64,000 nt of DNA, from assembly GCA_014803435.1 (NCBI GenBank), contig JACYFD010000005.1:124001-188000 (forward strand). The letters run 5' to 3'. Of the stretch, positions 18,619 through 27,193 are shown in pieces. The position numbers and the translations under genes were made by a program. Position 1 is the first letter of the stretch. Every line of letters starts with the position of its first letter. The notes under the pieces were generated by a model that had not been told where the DNA came from, did not search any database, and saw only the letters and a program-made list of their open reading frames with translations. Source of the DNA: Cellulosimicrobium terreum. Lineage in GTDB: Bacteria; Actinomycetota; Actinomycetes; Actinomycetales; Cellulomonadaceae.

Positions 18619-20139
18619 ATGACCACACCCGACCACGACCAGCCCGCCGTCCCCGACGAGTCCGCCGCCCTCGGCGGGACCGCAGGACAGGACGAGCTGC
18701 AGCCGGACGACGCCGTGCGCGAGCGCGCCCTGCGCGCCGGGCTCGAGGACTACGAGCTCGACGAGACCGATGTCGCCCTGCTCGACTCCGACGACGAGGA
18801 CCTCGACGCCGACGAGGTCGAGGCCCCCCTGCCCGTCCTCGCGATCATCGGCCGCCCGAACGTCGGCAAGTCGACCCTCGTCAACCGCATCCTCGGCCGC
18901 CGGGAGGCCGTCGTCGAGGACAAGCCGGGCGTCACGCGCGACCGCGTCAGCTACCCCGCCGAGTGGGCCGGTCGCCGGTTCACGCTCGTGGACACGGGCG
19001 GCTGGGAGGTCGACGTCGCGGGCATCGAGTCGAAGGTCGCCGAGCAGGCCGAGGTCGCGATCTCGCTCGCGGACGCCGTCCTGTTCGTCGTCGACGCGAC
19101 GGTCGGCGCCACGGCGACCGACGAGCGCGTGGTGCGCCTGCTGCGCGCGTCCGGCAAGCCCGTGGTCCTGTGCGCCAACAAGGTCGACGGTCGCTCCGGC
19201 GAGGCCGACGCCACCGCGCTCTGGAGCCTCGGCCTCGGCGAGCCGCACCCCGTCTCCGCGCTGCACGGCCGTGGCACGGGCGACCTGCTCGACGCCGCCA
19301 TGCACGCGCTCCCCACGGAGTCCGAGCACGGCGCGCTGCGTCCCGCCGGCCCGCGTCGCGTGGCGCTCGTCGGTCGCCCGAACGTGGGCAAGTCGTCGCT
19401 GCTGAACAAGATCGCCGGCGCCGAGCGGGTCGTCGTCCACGAGATCGCGGGCACGACGCGGGACCCGGTCGACGAGCTCGTCGAGCTGCGTGGCATCCCG
19501 TACTGGCTCGTCGACACCGCGGGCATCCGCCGTCGCGTGCACCAGACGTCCGGCGCGGACTTCTACGCGTCGCTGCGCACGCAGGCCGCGATCGAGAAGG
19601 CGGAGGTCGCCGTCGTCCTGGTCGACGCGTCCGTGCCGCTCACCGAGCAGGACACGCGCGTCATCACGCAGGTCGTCGACGCCGGGCGCGCGCTCGTCAT
19701 CGCGTACAACAAGTGGGACCTCATGGACGAGGACCGTCGCCCGTTCCTGGAGCGCGAGATCGAGAAGGACCTCGTCCAGGTGCAGTGGGCGCCGCGCATC
19801 AACGTCTCGGCCCGCACGGGCTGGCACACCGACCGGATGGTGCCCGCGATCGAGCGCGCCCTCGGGTCGTGGGACATGCGCATCCCGACCGGCCGGCTCA
19901 ACGCGTTCCTCGGCGAGCTCGTCGCGGCGCACCCGCACCCGCTGCGCGGTGGCAAGCAGCCGCGCATCCTCTTCGCGACCCAGGCGTCGACGCGCCCGCC
20001 GCGGTTCGTCGTGTTCGCCACCGGGTTCCTGGAGGCGGGGTACCGCCGGTTCATCGAGCGCCGCCTGCGCGAGACCTTCGGGTTCGAGGGTTCGCCCATC
20101 GAGATCAGCGTGCGCGTGCGGGAGAAGCGCAAGCGGTGA
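18619..20139 (+). CDS. der: Ribosome biogenesis GTPase Der (EngA)
   Basis: Der is a tandem-GTPase 50S assembly factor. An acidic N-terminal extension of about 70 residues precedes two G domains. The first has [13 protein letters not shown] and DTGGWE, the second [13 protein letters not shown] and DTAGIRRR, with NKVDG and NKWDLMD as G4 motifs. A C-terminal KH-like domain ends in [15 protein letters not shown] 18619 is preferred because GGGAGA lies about ten bases upstream; ATG 18610 adds three residues. The following gene starts inside its stop codon. Confidence 0.97.
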   Translation: MTTPDHDQPAVPDESAALGGTAGQDELQPDDAVRERALRAGLEDYELDETDVALLDSDDEDLDADEVEAPLPVLAIIGRPNVGKSTLVNRILGRREAVVEDKPGVTRDRVSYPAEWAGRRFTLVDTGGWEVDVAGIESKVAEQAEVAISLADAVLFVVDATVGATATDERVVRLLRASGKPVVLCANKVDGRSGEADATALWSLGLGEPHPVSALHGRGTGDLLDAAMHALPTESEHGALRPAGPRRVALVGRPNVGKSSLLNKIAGAERVVVHEIAGTTRDPVDELVELRGIPYWLVDTAGIRRRVHQTSGADFYASLRTQAAIEKAEVAVVLVDASVPLTEQDTRVITQVVDAGRALVIAYNKWDLMDEDRRPFLEREIEKDLVQVQWAPRINVSARTGWHTDRMVPAIERALGSWDMRIPTGRLNAFLGELVAAHPHPLRGGKQPRILFATQASTRPPRFVVFATGFLEAGYRRFIERRLRETFGFEGSPIEISVRVREKRKR

Positions 20140-21206
20140 GCCGTCGCGGCGGCGCCCGGGGCGGCGTCGCGACCCGGGGGCGCGCGCTGCGCCTCGGCGT
20201 CGTCCGTGACCCGGCCGCGGTGCGCCACGTCGTGACGTTCCTCGTCGTCGCCGTGGCGACGGTGCTGCTCACGCGCTTCTTCCTCGCCGCCTCCGGGTAC
20301 CCGCAGGTCGGCGGGGGAGACCTGCACGTAGCGCACGTCCTGTGGGGCGGGCTCGGCATGGCGCTCGGGATCGTGGTGCTGCTCTCGTTCGTCGGCCCGG
20401 TGCTCCGCTCGCTCGGGGCGGTGCTCGCGGGGATCGGGTTCGGCCTCTTCGTCGACGAGATCGGCAAGTTCGTCACGGCCGACAACGACTACTTCTACGA
20501 GCCGACGACGGCCCTGATCTACGCGACCGTCGTCGTGCTGGTCCTGGTGGCCGAGGCGCTGCACGGCCGGCGCCGGCACCACCCGGGGGAGTACCTCGCG
20601 GTCGCGACCGACCGGGCGGTCGCCGGGGTCGCCGGCGGGTTCACCGACGAGGCGCGCGACGAGGCGCGCGCGCTCGTCGCGCTCGGTCGCGGCGAGCCGG
20701 CGGCCGACGAGGTCGCGGCGCTCGTCGAGGCCGTGCCGAGCGACGACGTCGACGTGCCGGATCCGGTGCGAGCGCTCGTCCGGCGCGCCTCGGCGTGGTT
20801 CTCTGCGGCGCTCGAGCGGCGCTGGGCGGCGGTGGTCGTGGTCGTGGCCGTGCTCGGGACGGCGGCGGGTTCGCTCGTCGCCGGCGTGCGGGTGCTCACG
20901 GGCGGCATCGACGTGCCGGCATGGGTCGGTGCAGGGATCGTCGTGGGCGTCGCCGCGACGACGGCCTGCGTCGTCGTCGGTGTGCTGCGGGCGCGCGGCG
21001 GGTCGGGCGCCGACCGTCGCGCCGCGGCGGTGTGGGTGCGCCGGGGCGTGCTGGTGTCGCTGCTCCTCACCCAGATGCTCGTGTCCCGCGCCCTGCAGTG
21101 GGTCGGGGTGGTGGGGCTCGTGGTCGACCTGCTCGTGCTCGCGGCGCTCGGCGCCGCGCTGGGTCGGGACGACGAGCGTCGGAGCTCCGCGCGCCGACCT
21201 GCCTGA
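20136..21206 (+). CDS. Multi-pass membrane protein of unknown function
   Basis: This is a 356-residue predicted membrane protein, not recognised as a named family. It has a basic leader followed by hydrophobic helices near residues 30-50, 65-85, 90-110 and 125-145. A conserved-looking segment, [21 protein letters not shown], lies near residue 105. An acidic soluble stretch (about residues 150-220) and four more helices follow. The GTG start overlaps the der stop by four bases, so it is cotranslated with der, but that pairing gives no functional clue. Confidence 0.75.
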   Translation: MSRRGGARGGVATRGRALRLGVVRDPAAVRHVVTFLVVAVATVLLTRFFLAASGYPQVGGGDLHVAHVLWGGLGMALGIVVLLSFVGPVLRSLGAVLAGIGFGLFVDEIGKFVTADNDYFYEPTTALIYATVVVLVLVAEALHGRRRHHPGEYLAVATDRAVAGVAGGFTDEARDEARALVALGRGEPAADEVAALVEAVPSDDVDVPDPVRALVRRASAWFSAALERRWAAVVVVVAVLGTAAGSLVAGVRVLTGGIDVPAWVGAGIVVGVAATTACVVVGVLRARGGSGADRRAAAVWVRRGVLVSLLLTQMLVSRALQWVGVVGLVVDLLVLAALGAALGRDDERRSSARRPA

Positions 21207-21212
21207 CCCGGC

Positions 21213-21254
21213 CCGACCTGCCCGGCCCGACCTGCCCGGCCCGACCTGCCCGGC
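21213..21254. repeat. Three 14-bp tandem repeats
   Basis: Three perfect copies of ccgacctgcccggc lie end to end just after a stop codon, with a degenerate fourth copy upstream. Slipped-strand expansion in a non-coding spacer upstream of the GH43 gene is the simplest reading. Confidence 0.9.
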
Positions 21255-21315
21255 CGGCCCGGAGGCGCGGCGCGGGTCTCGCGCGCGGCGACCGTGATGT
21301 GCAAGGGTCGTCCGC

Positions 21316-22794
21316 GTGCCCGATCTCAGCGCCGAGTCGCCCGACAGCCCCGCCCTGCCGACCCTCCCCGTCCTCTCCGGGTTCCACCCGGACCCGTCCG
21401 TCGTGCGGGTCGGTGACACGTACTTCCTCGCGTGCTCGAGCTTCGAGTACGCGCCCGGGGTCCCGATCTTCCGGTCACCGGACCTGGTGAGCTGGGAGCT
21501 CGTCGGCCACGCGTTCCACCGGCCGTCCCAGCTCGCACTCGGTGCGGTCGGCCCGTCGGGCGGGATCTACGCCCCGACGCTGCGCCACCACGACGGCCGG
21601 TTCTGGCTGGTCACGACGAACGTGAACGACGGCCCGGGTCATCTGCTCGTCACCGCGGCGGACCCGGCGGGCCCGTGGTCCGACCCGGTGCGCATCGCCG
21701 CCGGCGGGATCGACCCGGACCTCGTCTGGGACGAGGACGGGACGTGCTACGTCACCTGGTCCGACGACGGGATCGTCCAGGCGGAGCTGGACCCGGTCAC
21801 CGGGGCGCTCCTCTCCGCGCCGCGCACGGTGTGGCACGGCACGGGCGGCCAGCACCCGGAGGGGCCGCACCTGTACCGGGTCGGTGCGCAGTGGTTCCTG
21901 CTCATCGCCGAGGGCGGCACCGGCCACGGGCATGCCGTGACGGTCGCGCGCGGCCCGTCGCCGAGCGGCCCGTTCGAGCCCTGCCCCGACAACCCGGTGC
22001 TCACCGCACGGGGGACGCGCAGCCCCGTGCAGAACACCGGGCACGCCGACCTCGTGGAGCGTCCCGACGGGTCGTGGGCCGCCGTCTTCCTCGGCGTCCG
22101 ACCCGACGGCTACTTCCCCGGCTGGCACGTGCTCGGTCGCGAGACGTTCGCCGCCGAGGTGACGTGGGCCGGCGGCTGGCCCCGCGTCGGTCGAGCCCTG
22201 CAGCCTGCGGAGGTCCCCCCGGTCGAGAGCCACCTGGGCGGCGAGCACCTCCCCGCCGACTGGGTCGGCGCGAGCGTCTTCCCCGACCAGGTCCTGCGCC
22301 GGTCCGACGGCGCCTGGCGGCTCGTCCCCCACCGAGACGAACGGTCGGACGACCGGTCGTTCGTCGGACGCCGGCAGGAGCACCGTGAGTCGAGCACGAC
22401 CGCGCGGGTGGAGGCGTCCGCGGGAACGGGCGGGCTGGAGATCCGCATCGACCCGTTCCACGCGGTGACGCTGGAGGTGACGGGCGACGTCGTGCGCGTG
22501 GTCGTGCGTGTCGGCGCGGTCGCCTCGGTCGTCGGCGAGACGACGGCCTGGCCGGGCGCCACGCTCGAGCTGCGCACCGAGCTCTCCACGGCGCCGCAGT
22601 ACAGCCGGCGCCGCGGGCCCGACGAGATCGTGGCGCTGGTGCACGGCCCGCAGGGTGCGGTCGAGCTCGCGCGCGTGGACGGACGCTACCTGTCGACCGA
22701 GGTGGCCGGTGGCTTTACCGGGCGGATGGTCGGGCTCGTCTGCGGTGCGGGCACGCTCACCGTGACGGGCTTCTCGTACTCCGGGACGCACTGA
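21316..22794 (+). CDS. Glycoside hydrolase family 43 enzyme (beta-xylosidase/arabinofuranosidase-like)
   Basis: This is a predicted exo-acting enzyme on xylo- or arabino-oligosaccharides. The 492-residue protein has an N-terminal five-blade propeller with all three catalytic acids: Asp26 in GFHPDPS (general base), Asp133 or Asp135 in GGIDPDLVWDEDG (pKa modulator; IDPD lies at residues 132-135), and Glu182 in HPEGPHLY (general acid). A C-terminal beta-sandwich (about residues 330-490) matches the domain of long GH43 xylosidases. No signal peptide is visible, so it is probably cytoplasmic and acts on imported oligosaccharides. The start is GTG. No transporter gene is adjacent. Confidence 0.9.
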   Translation: MPDLSAESPDSPALPTLPVLSGFHPDPSVVRVGDTYFLACSSFEYAPGVPIFRSPDLVSWELVGHAFHRPSQLALGAVGPSGGIYAPTLRHHDGRFWLVTTNVNDGPGHLLVTAADPAGPWSDPVRIAAGGIDPDLVWDEDGTCYVTWSDDGIVQAELDPVTGALLSAPRTVWHGTGGQHPEGPHLYRVGAQWFLLIAEGGTGHGHAVTVARGPSPSGPFEPCPDNPVLTARGTRSPVQNTGHADLVERPDGSWAAVFLGVRPDGYFPGWHVLGRETFAAEVTWAGGWPRVGRALQPAEVPPVESHLGGEHLPADWVGASVFPDQVLRRSDGAWRLVPHRDERSDDRSFVGRRQEHRESSTTARVEASAGTGGLEIRIDPFHAVTLEVTGDVVRVVVRVGAVASVVGETTAWPGATLELRTELSTAPQYSRRRGPDEIVALVHGPQGAVELARVDGRYLSTEVAGGFTGRMVGLVCGAGTLTVTGFSYSGTH

Positions 22795-22877
22795 CGGGGT
22801 CGGCCGATGAGATCGGCAGGCCGCCACGGTCTGACCGTCCAGACCCGCCACCGCCACCACCGACCCGGGAGCCACCG

Positions 22878-23516
22878 ATGTCCCTGACACGGATCCACAA
22901 CCTGTCCATCTCGCTCGACGGTTTCGCCACGGGCGAGCCGCAGTCCCTCGAGGCCCCGTTCGGTCACGCGGGCGAGCGGCTGCACGAGTGGATGTTCGCC
23001 ACCCGGTTCTGGGACGCGAGCGGCGGCTCGGCGGGGGTCGACGACGCGTTCGCCGAGCGGCACGAGCACGGCATCGGGGCGGAGATCATGGGCGCGAACA
23101 AGTTCGGCCCGCCCGGATGGCAGGACGACGAGGACTGGACGGGGTGGTGGGGTGCCAACCCGCCGTTCCACACCCCGACCTTCGTGCTCACCCACAGGCC
23201 GCGGCCGCCGATGGTCATGGAGGGCGGCACGACCTTCCACTTCCTCGACGCCGCACCGGCCGAGGCGCTCGCGACCGCACAGGAGGCCGCCGGGGGCCTG
23301 GACGTCCGGATCGGCGGCGGGGCGACCGTGGTGCGCGACTTCGTCGCCGCGGGCCTCGTCGACTTCATGCACCTCGTCCAGGTCCCGATCGTGCTCGGGC
23401 GTGGCGTGCGCGTGTGGGACGGTCTCGAGGCGCTGGAGGACGACTACGCCATCGAGGCGGTCTCCGCGCCCAGCGGTGTCACCCATCTCACGTTCTCGCG
23501 CAGCAGGACGGCGTAG
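22878..23516 (+). CDS. Dihydrofolate reductase / RibD C-terminal-like protein
   Basis: This protein has the RibD_C/DHFR-like fold, a probable NAD(P)H-dependent reductase of unknown substrate. The 212-residue sequence shows NLSISLDGFATG at the N-terminus, GANKFGPPGW in the middle, and the nucleotide-binding IGGGATVVRDFVAAGLVDFMHL near residues 150-170. A CGGGAGCCACCG stretch precedes the ATG. Its last 73 bases overlap the 3' end of the convergent FMN reductase gene. A second, different member lies at 59544. Confidence 0.82.
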   Translation: MSLTRIHNLSISLDGFATGEPQSLEAPFGHAGERLHEWMFATRFWDASGGSAGVDDAFAERHEHGIGAEIMGANKFGPPGWQDDEDWTGWWGANPPFHTPTFVLTHRPRPPMVMEGGTTFHFLDAAPAEALATAQEAAGGLDVRIGGGATVVRDFVAAGLVDFMHLVQVPIVLGRGVRVWDGLEALEDDYAIEAVSAPSGVTHLTFSRSRTA

Positions 23517-24043
23517 CGGCGGAGGTCGCCGATCGCCGAACGTGCGGCCGCGGCGAGCGTGCCGTCGTCGTCGTGGATCCGGCCGTCCGCACCGAGTCGC
23601 CGGCGCAGGTGCACGGTGACGGCGCTCGCGACGGGCACCATGCCGAGCGCGACCACGACGGGGGTGATCGCCTCGACGGCACGCATGCCGCCCGACGACA
23701 TGCCGTAGGACACGAACGCGACGGGCTTGCCCTGCCACTCCGTGGCCAGGTAGTCGAGGGCGTTCTTGAGCGGGGCGGTGTAGCTGCGGTTGTACTCCGG
23801 CATCACGAGGACGAACGCGTCCGCGGCGTCCACGCGGGCGCTCCACGCGTGCGTGTGCGCGTGCACGTAGCCGCCGGAGTGCGCGTCGACGGGCTCGTCG
23901 AGGAACGGCAGCGCGACCTCGGCGAGGTCGGCGACGTCGATCTCGAGGCCCGCGTCGGCCGGGAGCTGGGCGAGGAACCAGTCCGCGACCGCGGGTCCGG
24001 CGCGGTGGGGGCGGGTGCTGGCGACGACGACGAGCAGCTTCAC
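23444..24043 (-). CDS. NADPH-dependent FMN reductase-family protein
   Basis: This is a flavodoxin-fold oxidoreductase of 199 residues, probably a quinone or azo-compound reductase in the cytoplasm. The FMN phosphate loop is VVVASTRPHRAGPAVADW near the N-terminus and the flavin-binding MPEYNRSYTAPLKNALDYL lies near residue 80. The GTG start at 24043 has AGGAGA upstream and overlaps the YczE stop by three bases, so the two form an operon. Its 3' end overlaps the convergent reductase gene by 73 bases. Confidence 0.88.
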   Translation of the reverse strand: MKLLVVVASTRPHRAGPAVADWFLAQLPADAGLEIDVADLAEVALPFLDEPVDAHSGGYVHAHTHAWSARVDAADAFVLVMPEYNRSYTAPLKNALDYLATEWQGKPVAFVSYGMSSGGMRAVEAITPVVVALGMVPVASAVTVHLRRRLGADGRIHDDDGTLAAAARSAIGDLRRYAVLLRENVRWVTPLGAETASMA

Positions 24044-24675
24044 GAGAGGTCTCCTGACGAGGGGACGGTGTCCGCGGCCGGGCGGTACGCGGGACGTGCG
24101 GACGGGACGGTGAACAGGGTGAGGAAGGGCTGGACGAGCGGCCCGACGGCGAGCGCGTAGACGACCGTGCCGATGCCGACGGTGCCGCCGAGCGCGAACC
24201 CGACGGCGAGGACCAGCAGCTCGATCACGAGCCGTGACCAGCGCAGGGACCAGCCGCGGGCCGCAAGTCCGGTCATGAGCCCGTCGCGGGTGCCGGGCCC
24301 GAGCCCAGCGCCGATGTACAGGCCCGTGGCGACGGCGTTGAGGAGGACGCCGCCGACGAGCAGCGCGACGCGCGCGCCGAGCCCGTCGACGGTCGGCACC
24401 ACGGCGAGCGAGAGGTCGACGAACACACCGACGAGCAGGACGTTGGCGAGCGTCCCGAGCCCGGGGCGCTGGCGCAGCGGGATCCAGAGCGCGAGGACGA
24501 CGACGCTCGCCGCGACGATCACGACGCCGAGCGGCAGGCCCGTCGCCTGCGCGACGCCCTGGTGCAGGACGTCCCACGGGAACAGCCCGAGCTCGGCGCG
24601 CACCAGGAGCGCGATGCTCGCGCCGAACAGGGCGAGCCCGAGCACGAGCTGGGTCACCCGGCGAGTCGTTGACAT
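24040..24675 (-). CDS. YczE/YyaS-type integral membrane protein
   Basis: This is a five-helix membrane protein of the YitT/YczE group, 211 residues, transport substrate unknown. Hydrophobic segments run from VTQLVLGLALFGASIALLV through the family signature AELGLFPWDVLHQG and GAGLGPGTRDGLMTGL. It shares an operon with the FMN reductase and is divergent from a MarR gene. Its start codon lies inside one of two matching palindromes, so it is probably repressed directly by that MarR protein and may be translated from a leaderless or near-leaderless message. Confidence 0.85.
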   Translation of the reverse strand: MSTTRRVTQLVLGLALFGASIALLVRAELGLFPWDVLHQGVAQATGLPLGVVIVAASVVVLALWIPLRQRPGLGTLANVLLVGVFVDLSLAVVPTVDGLGARVALLVGGVLLNAVATGLYIGAGLGPGTRDGLMTGLAARGWSLRWSRLVIELLVLAVGFALGGTVGIGTVVYALAVGPLVQPFLTLFTVPSARPAYRPAADTVPSSGDLS

Positions 24676-24683
24676 GTCATCGA
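24666..24683. promoter_or_regulatory. MarR operator copy overlapping the yczE start
   Basis: The sequence TCGTTGACATGTCATCGA is an 18-base imperfect palindrome centred on tgacatgtca. It matches the core of the second site 30 bases away and covers the ATG of the minus-strand gene. Confidence 0.7.
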
Positions 24684-24695
24684 TCCAATCACGGC

Positions 24696-24717
24696 ACTCG
24701 TTGACATGTCAACGAGT
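24696..24717. promoter_or_regulatory. Perfect 22-bp MarR operator with embedded -35 hexamers
   Basis: A perfect palindrome of two 11-base arms meets at 24706/24707; the arm reads actcgttgaca. Each strand presents a TTGACA hexamer that can serve as a -35 element, one toward marR and one toward yczE, so a bound dimer would block both promoters. On the minus strand TTGGAT is a possible -10 with 18-base spacing. Confidence 0.75.
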
Positions 24718-24733
24718 GTGCGATGCTGGTGCC

Positions 24734-25213
24734 GTGACGACAGAACCCGAGGGCTCGACCCCACGCTGGCTCACGCCCGACGAGGAACGCGCCTGGCGCG
24801 CCTACCGACGCATGCAGACCGTGCTGCCCGTGGCGATCGCGCGCGACCTCGCGCGCGAGTCCGGGCTCTCGGACCCCGACTACGACGTCCTGTCGACGCT
24901 CTCCGACCAGCCGGGGAACCGCTGGCAGCTGCGCGATCTCGCCGCGCGCATGCTGTGGTCCCGCAGCCGCCTGTCGCACCACCTCGCGCGCATGGAGGCT
25001 CGCGGGCTCGTCCGGCGCGCGTCGGACGAGGACGACGGCCGCAACGCGATCGTCGTCCTCACCGACCACGGCCTCGCGACGCTCGAGGCCGCCGCACCGG
25101 CACACGTCGAGTCCGTGCGCCGGCACCTCGTCGACCTCGCCACGCCTGCGGAGCTCGCGGCGCTGACGACCCTCGCCGAGCGGGTCGTCGCCGAGGTGGG
25201 CGACATCTCGTAG
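24734..25213 (+). CDS. MarR-family transcriptional regulator
   Basis: This is a winged-helix dimeric repressor of 159 residues. The DNA-binding region is LRDLAARMLWSRSRLSHHLARME followed by the wing RRASDEDDGRNAIVVLTDHG. The GTG at 24734 lies 17 bases after the 22-bp palindrome. Divergent location from the yczE-reductase operon and the two shared palindromes indicate autorepression and control of that operon, perhaps relieved by a redox-active or aromatic ligand. Confidence 0.88.
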   Translation: MTTEPEGSTPRWLTPDEERAWRAYRRMQTVLPVAIARDLARESGLSDPDYDVLSTLSDQPGNRWQLRDLAARMLWSRSRLSHHLARMEARGLVRRASDEDDGRNAIVVLTDHGLATLEAAAPAHVESVRRHLVDLATPAELAALTTLAERVVAEVGDIS

Positions 25214-25242
25214 CCGGCTCCGCCCGGGATCGACGCGCACGC

Positions 25243-25277
25243 GACGACGGCCGGCCCCGGCGGGACCGGCCGTCGTC
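25243..25277. terminator. Bidirectional terminator between marR and amidase gene
   Basis: A 12-bp perfect stem (25243-25254 with 25266-25277) lies between two convergent genes. It is 29 bases after the marR stop and 21 before the amidase stop. Confidence 0.8.
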
Positions 25278-25298
25278 AGGCCGTGCGAGGACGCCCGG

Positions 25299-27164
25299 TC
25301 AGCCGAGCGGTCCGTAGAGCGCCGGGGTGGTGCGGGCGTGCGTGGCCTGCTCGAGCGCGTAGGCGAGGCCGAGCAGGGGTCCCTCGTCGAAGTCGCGGCC
25401 GAGGAGCTCGAGGTTGACGCCGGCCCCGGGGACGGTGCCGTCGGCCTCGATCGCCTGGCCCATGGGCACGGTCACGGCGGGCATCCCCGTGTTGGGGCTG
25501 AGTCGCAGGTTGGTGCCGATCGTGCCGTAGGGGTTGCCGCTCGGGTAGACGAGCGCGTCGAGGTCGGCGTCGTCGAGCATGTCCGTGACGAGCACCTTCC
25601 CCTCGGCGAGCACCTTCGTGTGCGAGCCCTCGGGCCCGGCCCAGGCCTGGTACGTCGCGTCGGTGATCGCGCCTCGCGAGACGTAGGTGCTGCGCCGCGA
25701 CGGAACGTAGCGGCCCGAGGCCACGATGCCCTCCAGCGACCGTGCCTCCACCCCGGGTGCCAGGTGACCCGCGACGTAGGCGTCGAGGTCGTGCTTGAAC
25801 TCGTTGGTCGAGCCGGATCCCTCCGACAGGACGGACCCGAACCCGTTCGGCAGGACGGTGGAGTACGACGTCGGCGGGGCGACCTCGACGACGGTCGCGC
25901 CGAGCGACTCGAGCGTCGTCCTCGTCTGCGCCCACAGGCGCAGCGTCGTCGCGTTGGTGCCGAGCATCGACGGCACGTACCCGATCCTGGCCCCGTCGAG
26001 AGCGTCGGCGTCGAGGAACCGCGTGTACGACGCCGGGACCTGGCCCTCCTGGCGCGCCGTCACGGGGTCGGCGTCGTCCACGCCCACGACGGCGTCGAGC
26101 GCGACGGCCGCGTCGGTGACGCTGCGCGTCATCGGGCCGCCGGTGTCCTGGCTGAGCGCGAGCGGGATGATGCCGTCGCGGGACGCGAGCCCGACGGTCG
26201 GGCGCACCCCGACGAGCTGGTTGTACGACGACGGCACGCGGATCGACCCGCCCGTGTCGGTGCCGAACCCGATCCCGGCGAGGTTCGCCGAGATCGCCGC
26301 GCCCGTGCCGCCGCTCGACCCGCCGGCGGTGCGGCTCGTCGAGTAGGGGCTCGCGACGAGCGTCGAGGTCCCGGCGTCCTGGTAGGACGAGAACTCCGAC
26401 GCGAAGCCGAACGCGAACTCGTCGAGGCTCGCCTTCGCGAGGAGCACGGCGCCGTCGGCGCGCAGGCCGTCGACCATCGCGGCGTCGGTCGCGGTCTGGT
26501 TGCCGTCCCAGCACCCGCAGCCGCCGGTCGTCGGCATGTCCGAGGTGTCGTAGTTGTCCTTCACGGCGACCGGGACGCCGAGCAGCATGCTCGTCATGCC
26601 GTCACCCGCGCGGACCTCGTCCGCCTGCTTCGCGGCGGCCAGGGCGACGTCGCTCGTCGTGATGATGGACGCGAGCGGGCGACCACCGTCCGCCGTGTCG
26701 ACGAGCGTGCGGTCGTACGCCGCGATCCTGTCGAGGTACTCCTGGGTGATCTCGACCGAGGTCGTGACCCCGGCGTTCATCGCGGCCTGCATGTCGACGA
26801 CCGTCGCCTCGACCAGCTCGAACGGCCCGTCGTCGTAGACCATGCGCTGCGAGACGGCCGCGAGGTCGGCGACCGTGAGGACCCCGTCCTCGTCGGTGTC
26901 CGCGAGCGCGAGCTCCTTCCAGCCCTCGTCCGCGTCGGTCAGCCCGAGGTGCGCGGCGACGACCGCGAGGTCGTCCTCGGTGACCTGGAGGTCGCCCGTG
27001 AGGTCGAGCTCGGCGTAGTACGGCGCGAGCAGCGTGCCGGCGGGGCCGGTCGTGCCGGTGTCGGGGGCGCCGGTCGCGGAGGGCGCCGCGGCGAGCCCGA
27101 CGACCAGGCCGGTGAGCGTCACCGCGGCGACGCCCCCTGCCGTGCGGCGGTGCGTGAGGGTCAC
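25299..27164 (-). CDS. Secreted amidase with N-terminal dockerin-like module
   Basis: This is a predicted extracellular amidase-signature hydrolase of 621 residues. A signal peptide (about residues 1-33, RRTAGG then a hydrophobic core) precedes a dockerin-like module. The module has two calcium-loop repeats, residues 54-66 (DLTGDLQVTEDDL) and 89-101 (DTDEDGVLTVADL). The amidase domain follows, with catalytic Lys in VAVKDNYD, Ser in TAGGSSGGTG and nucleophile Ser in FGTDTGGSIRVPS. GTG 27164 is preferred because GGAAGGA lies 8 bases upstream. ATG 27197, overlapping the previous stop by ATGA, is the alternative. The gene follows a cohesin-domain surface protein, its likely docking partner. The amide substrate is unknown. 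Confidence 0.87.
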   Translation of the reverse strand: MTLTHRRTAGGVAAVTLTGLVVGLAAAPSATGAPDTGTTGPAGTLLAPYYAELDLTGDLQVTEDDLAVVAAHLGLTDADEGWKELALADTDEDGVLTVADLAAVSQRMVYDDGPFELVEATVVDMQAAMNAGVTTSVEITQEYLDRIAAYDRTLVDTADGGRPLASIITTSDVALAAAKQADEVRAGDGMTSMLLGVPVAVKDNYDTSDMPTTGGCGCWDGNQTATDAAMVDGLRADGAVLLAKASLDEFAFGFASEFSSYQDAGTSTLVASPYSTSRTAGGSSGGTGAAISANLAGIGFGTDTGGSIRVPSSYNQLVGVRPTVGLASRDGIIPLALSQDTGGPMTRSVTDAAVALDAVVGVDDADPVTARQEGQVPASYTRFLDADALDGARIGYVPSMLGTNATTLRLWAQTRTTLESLGATVVEVAPPTSYSTVLPNGFGSVLSEGSGSTNEFKHDLDAYVAGHLAPGVEARSLEGIVASGRYVPSRRSTYVSRGAITDATYQAWAGPEGSHTKVLAEGKVLVTDMLDDADLDALVYPSGNPYGTIGTNLRLSPNTGMPAVTVPMGQAIEADGTVPGAGVNLELLGRDFDEGPLLGLAYALEQATHARTTPALYGPLG

Positions 27165-27193
27165 GGGTCGGTCCTTCCGGGGGTGGTGGGTGC

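Noticed and set aside
21199-21262. CRISPR-like array
   Set aside because: The 14-bp units are adjacent with no spacers, and no cas gene is present. No CRISPR array was seen elsewhere.
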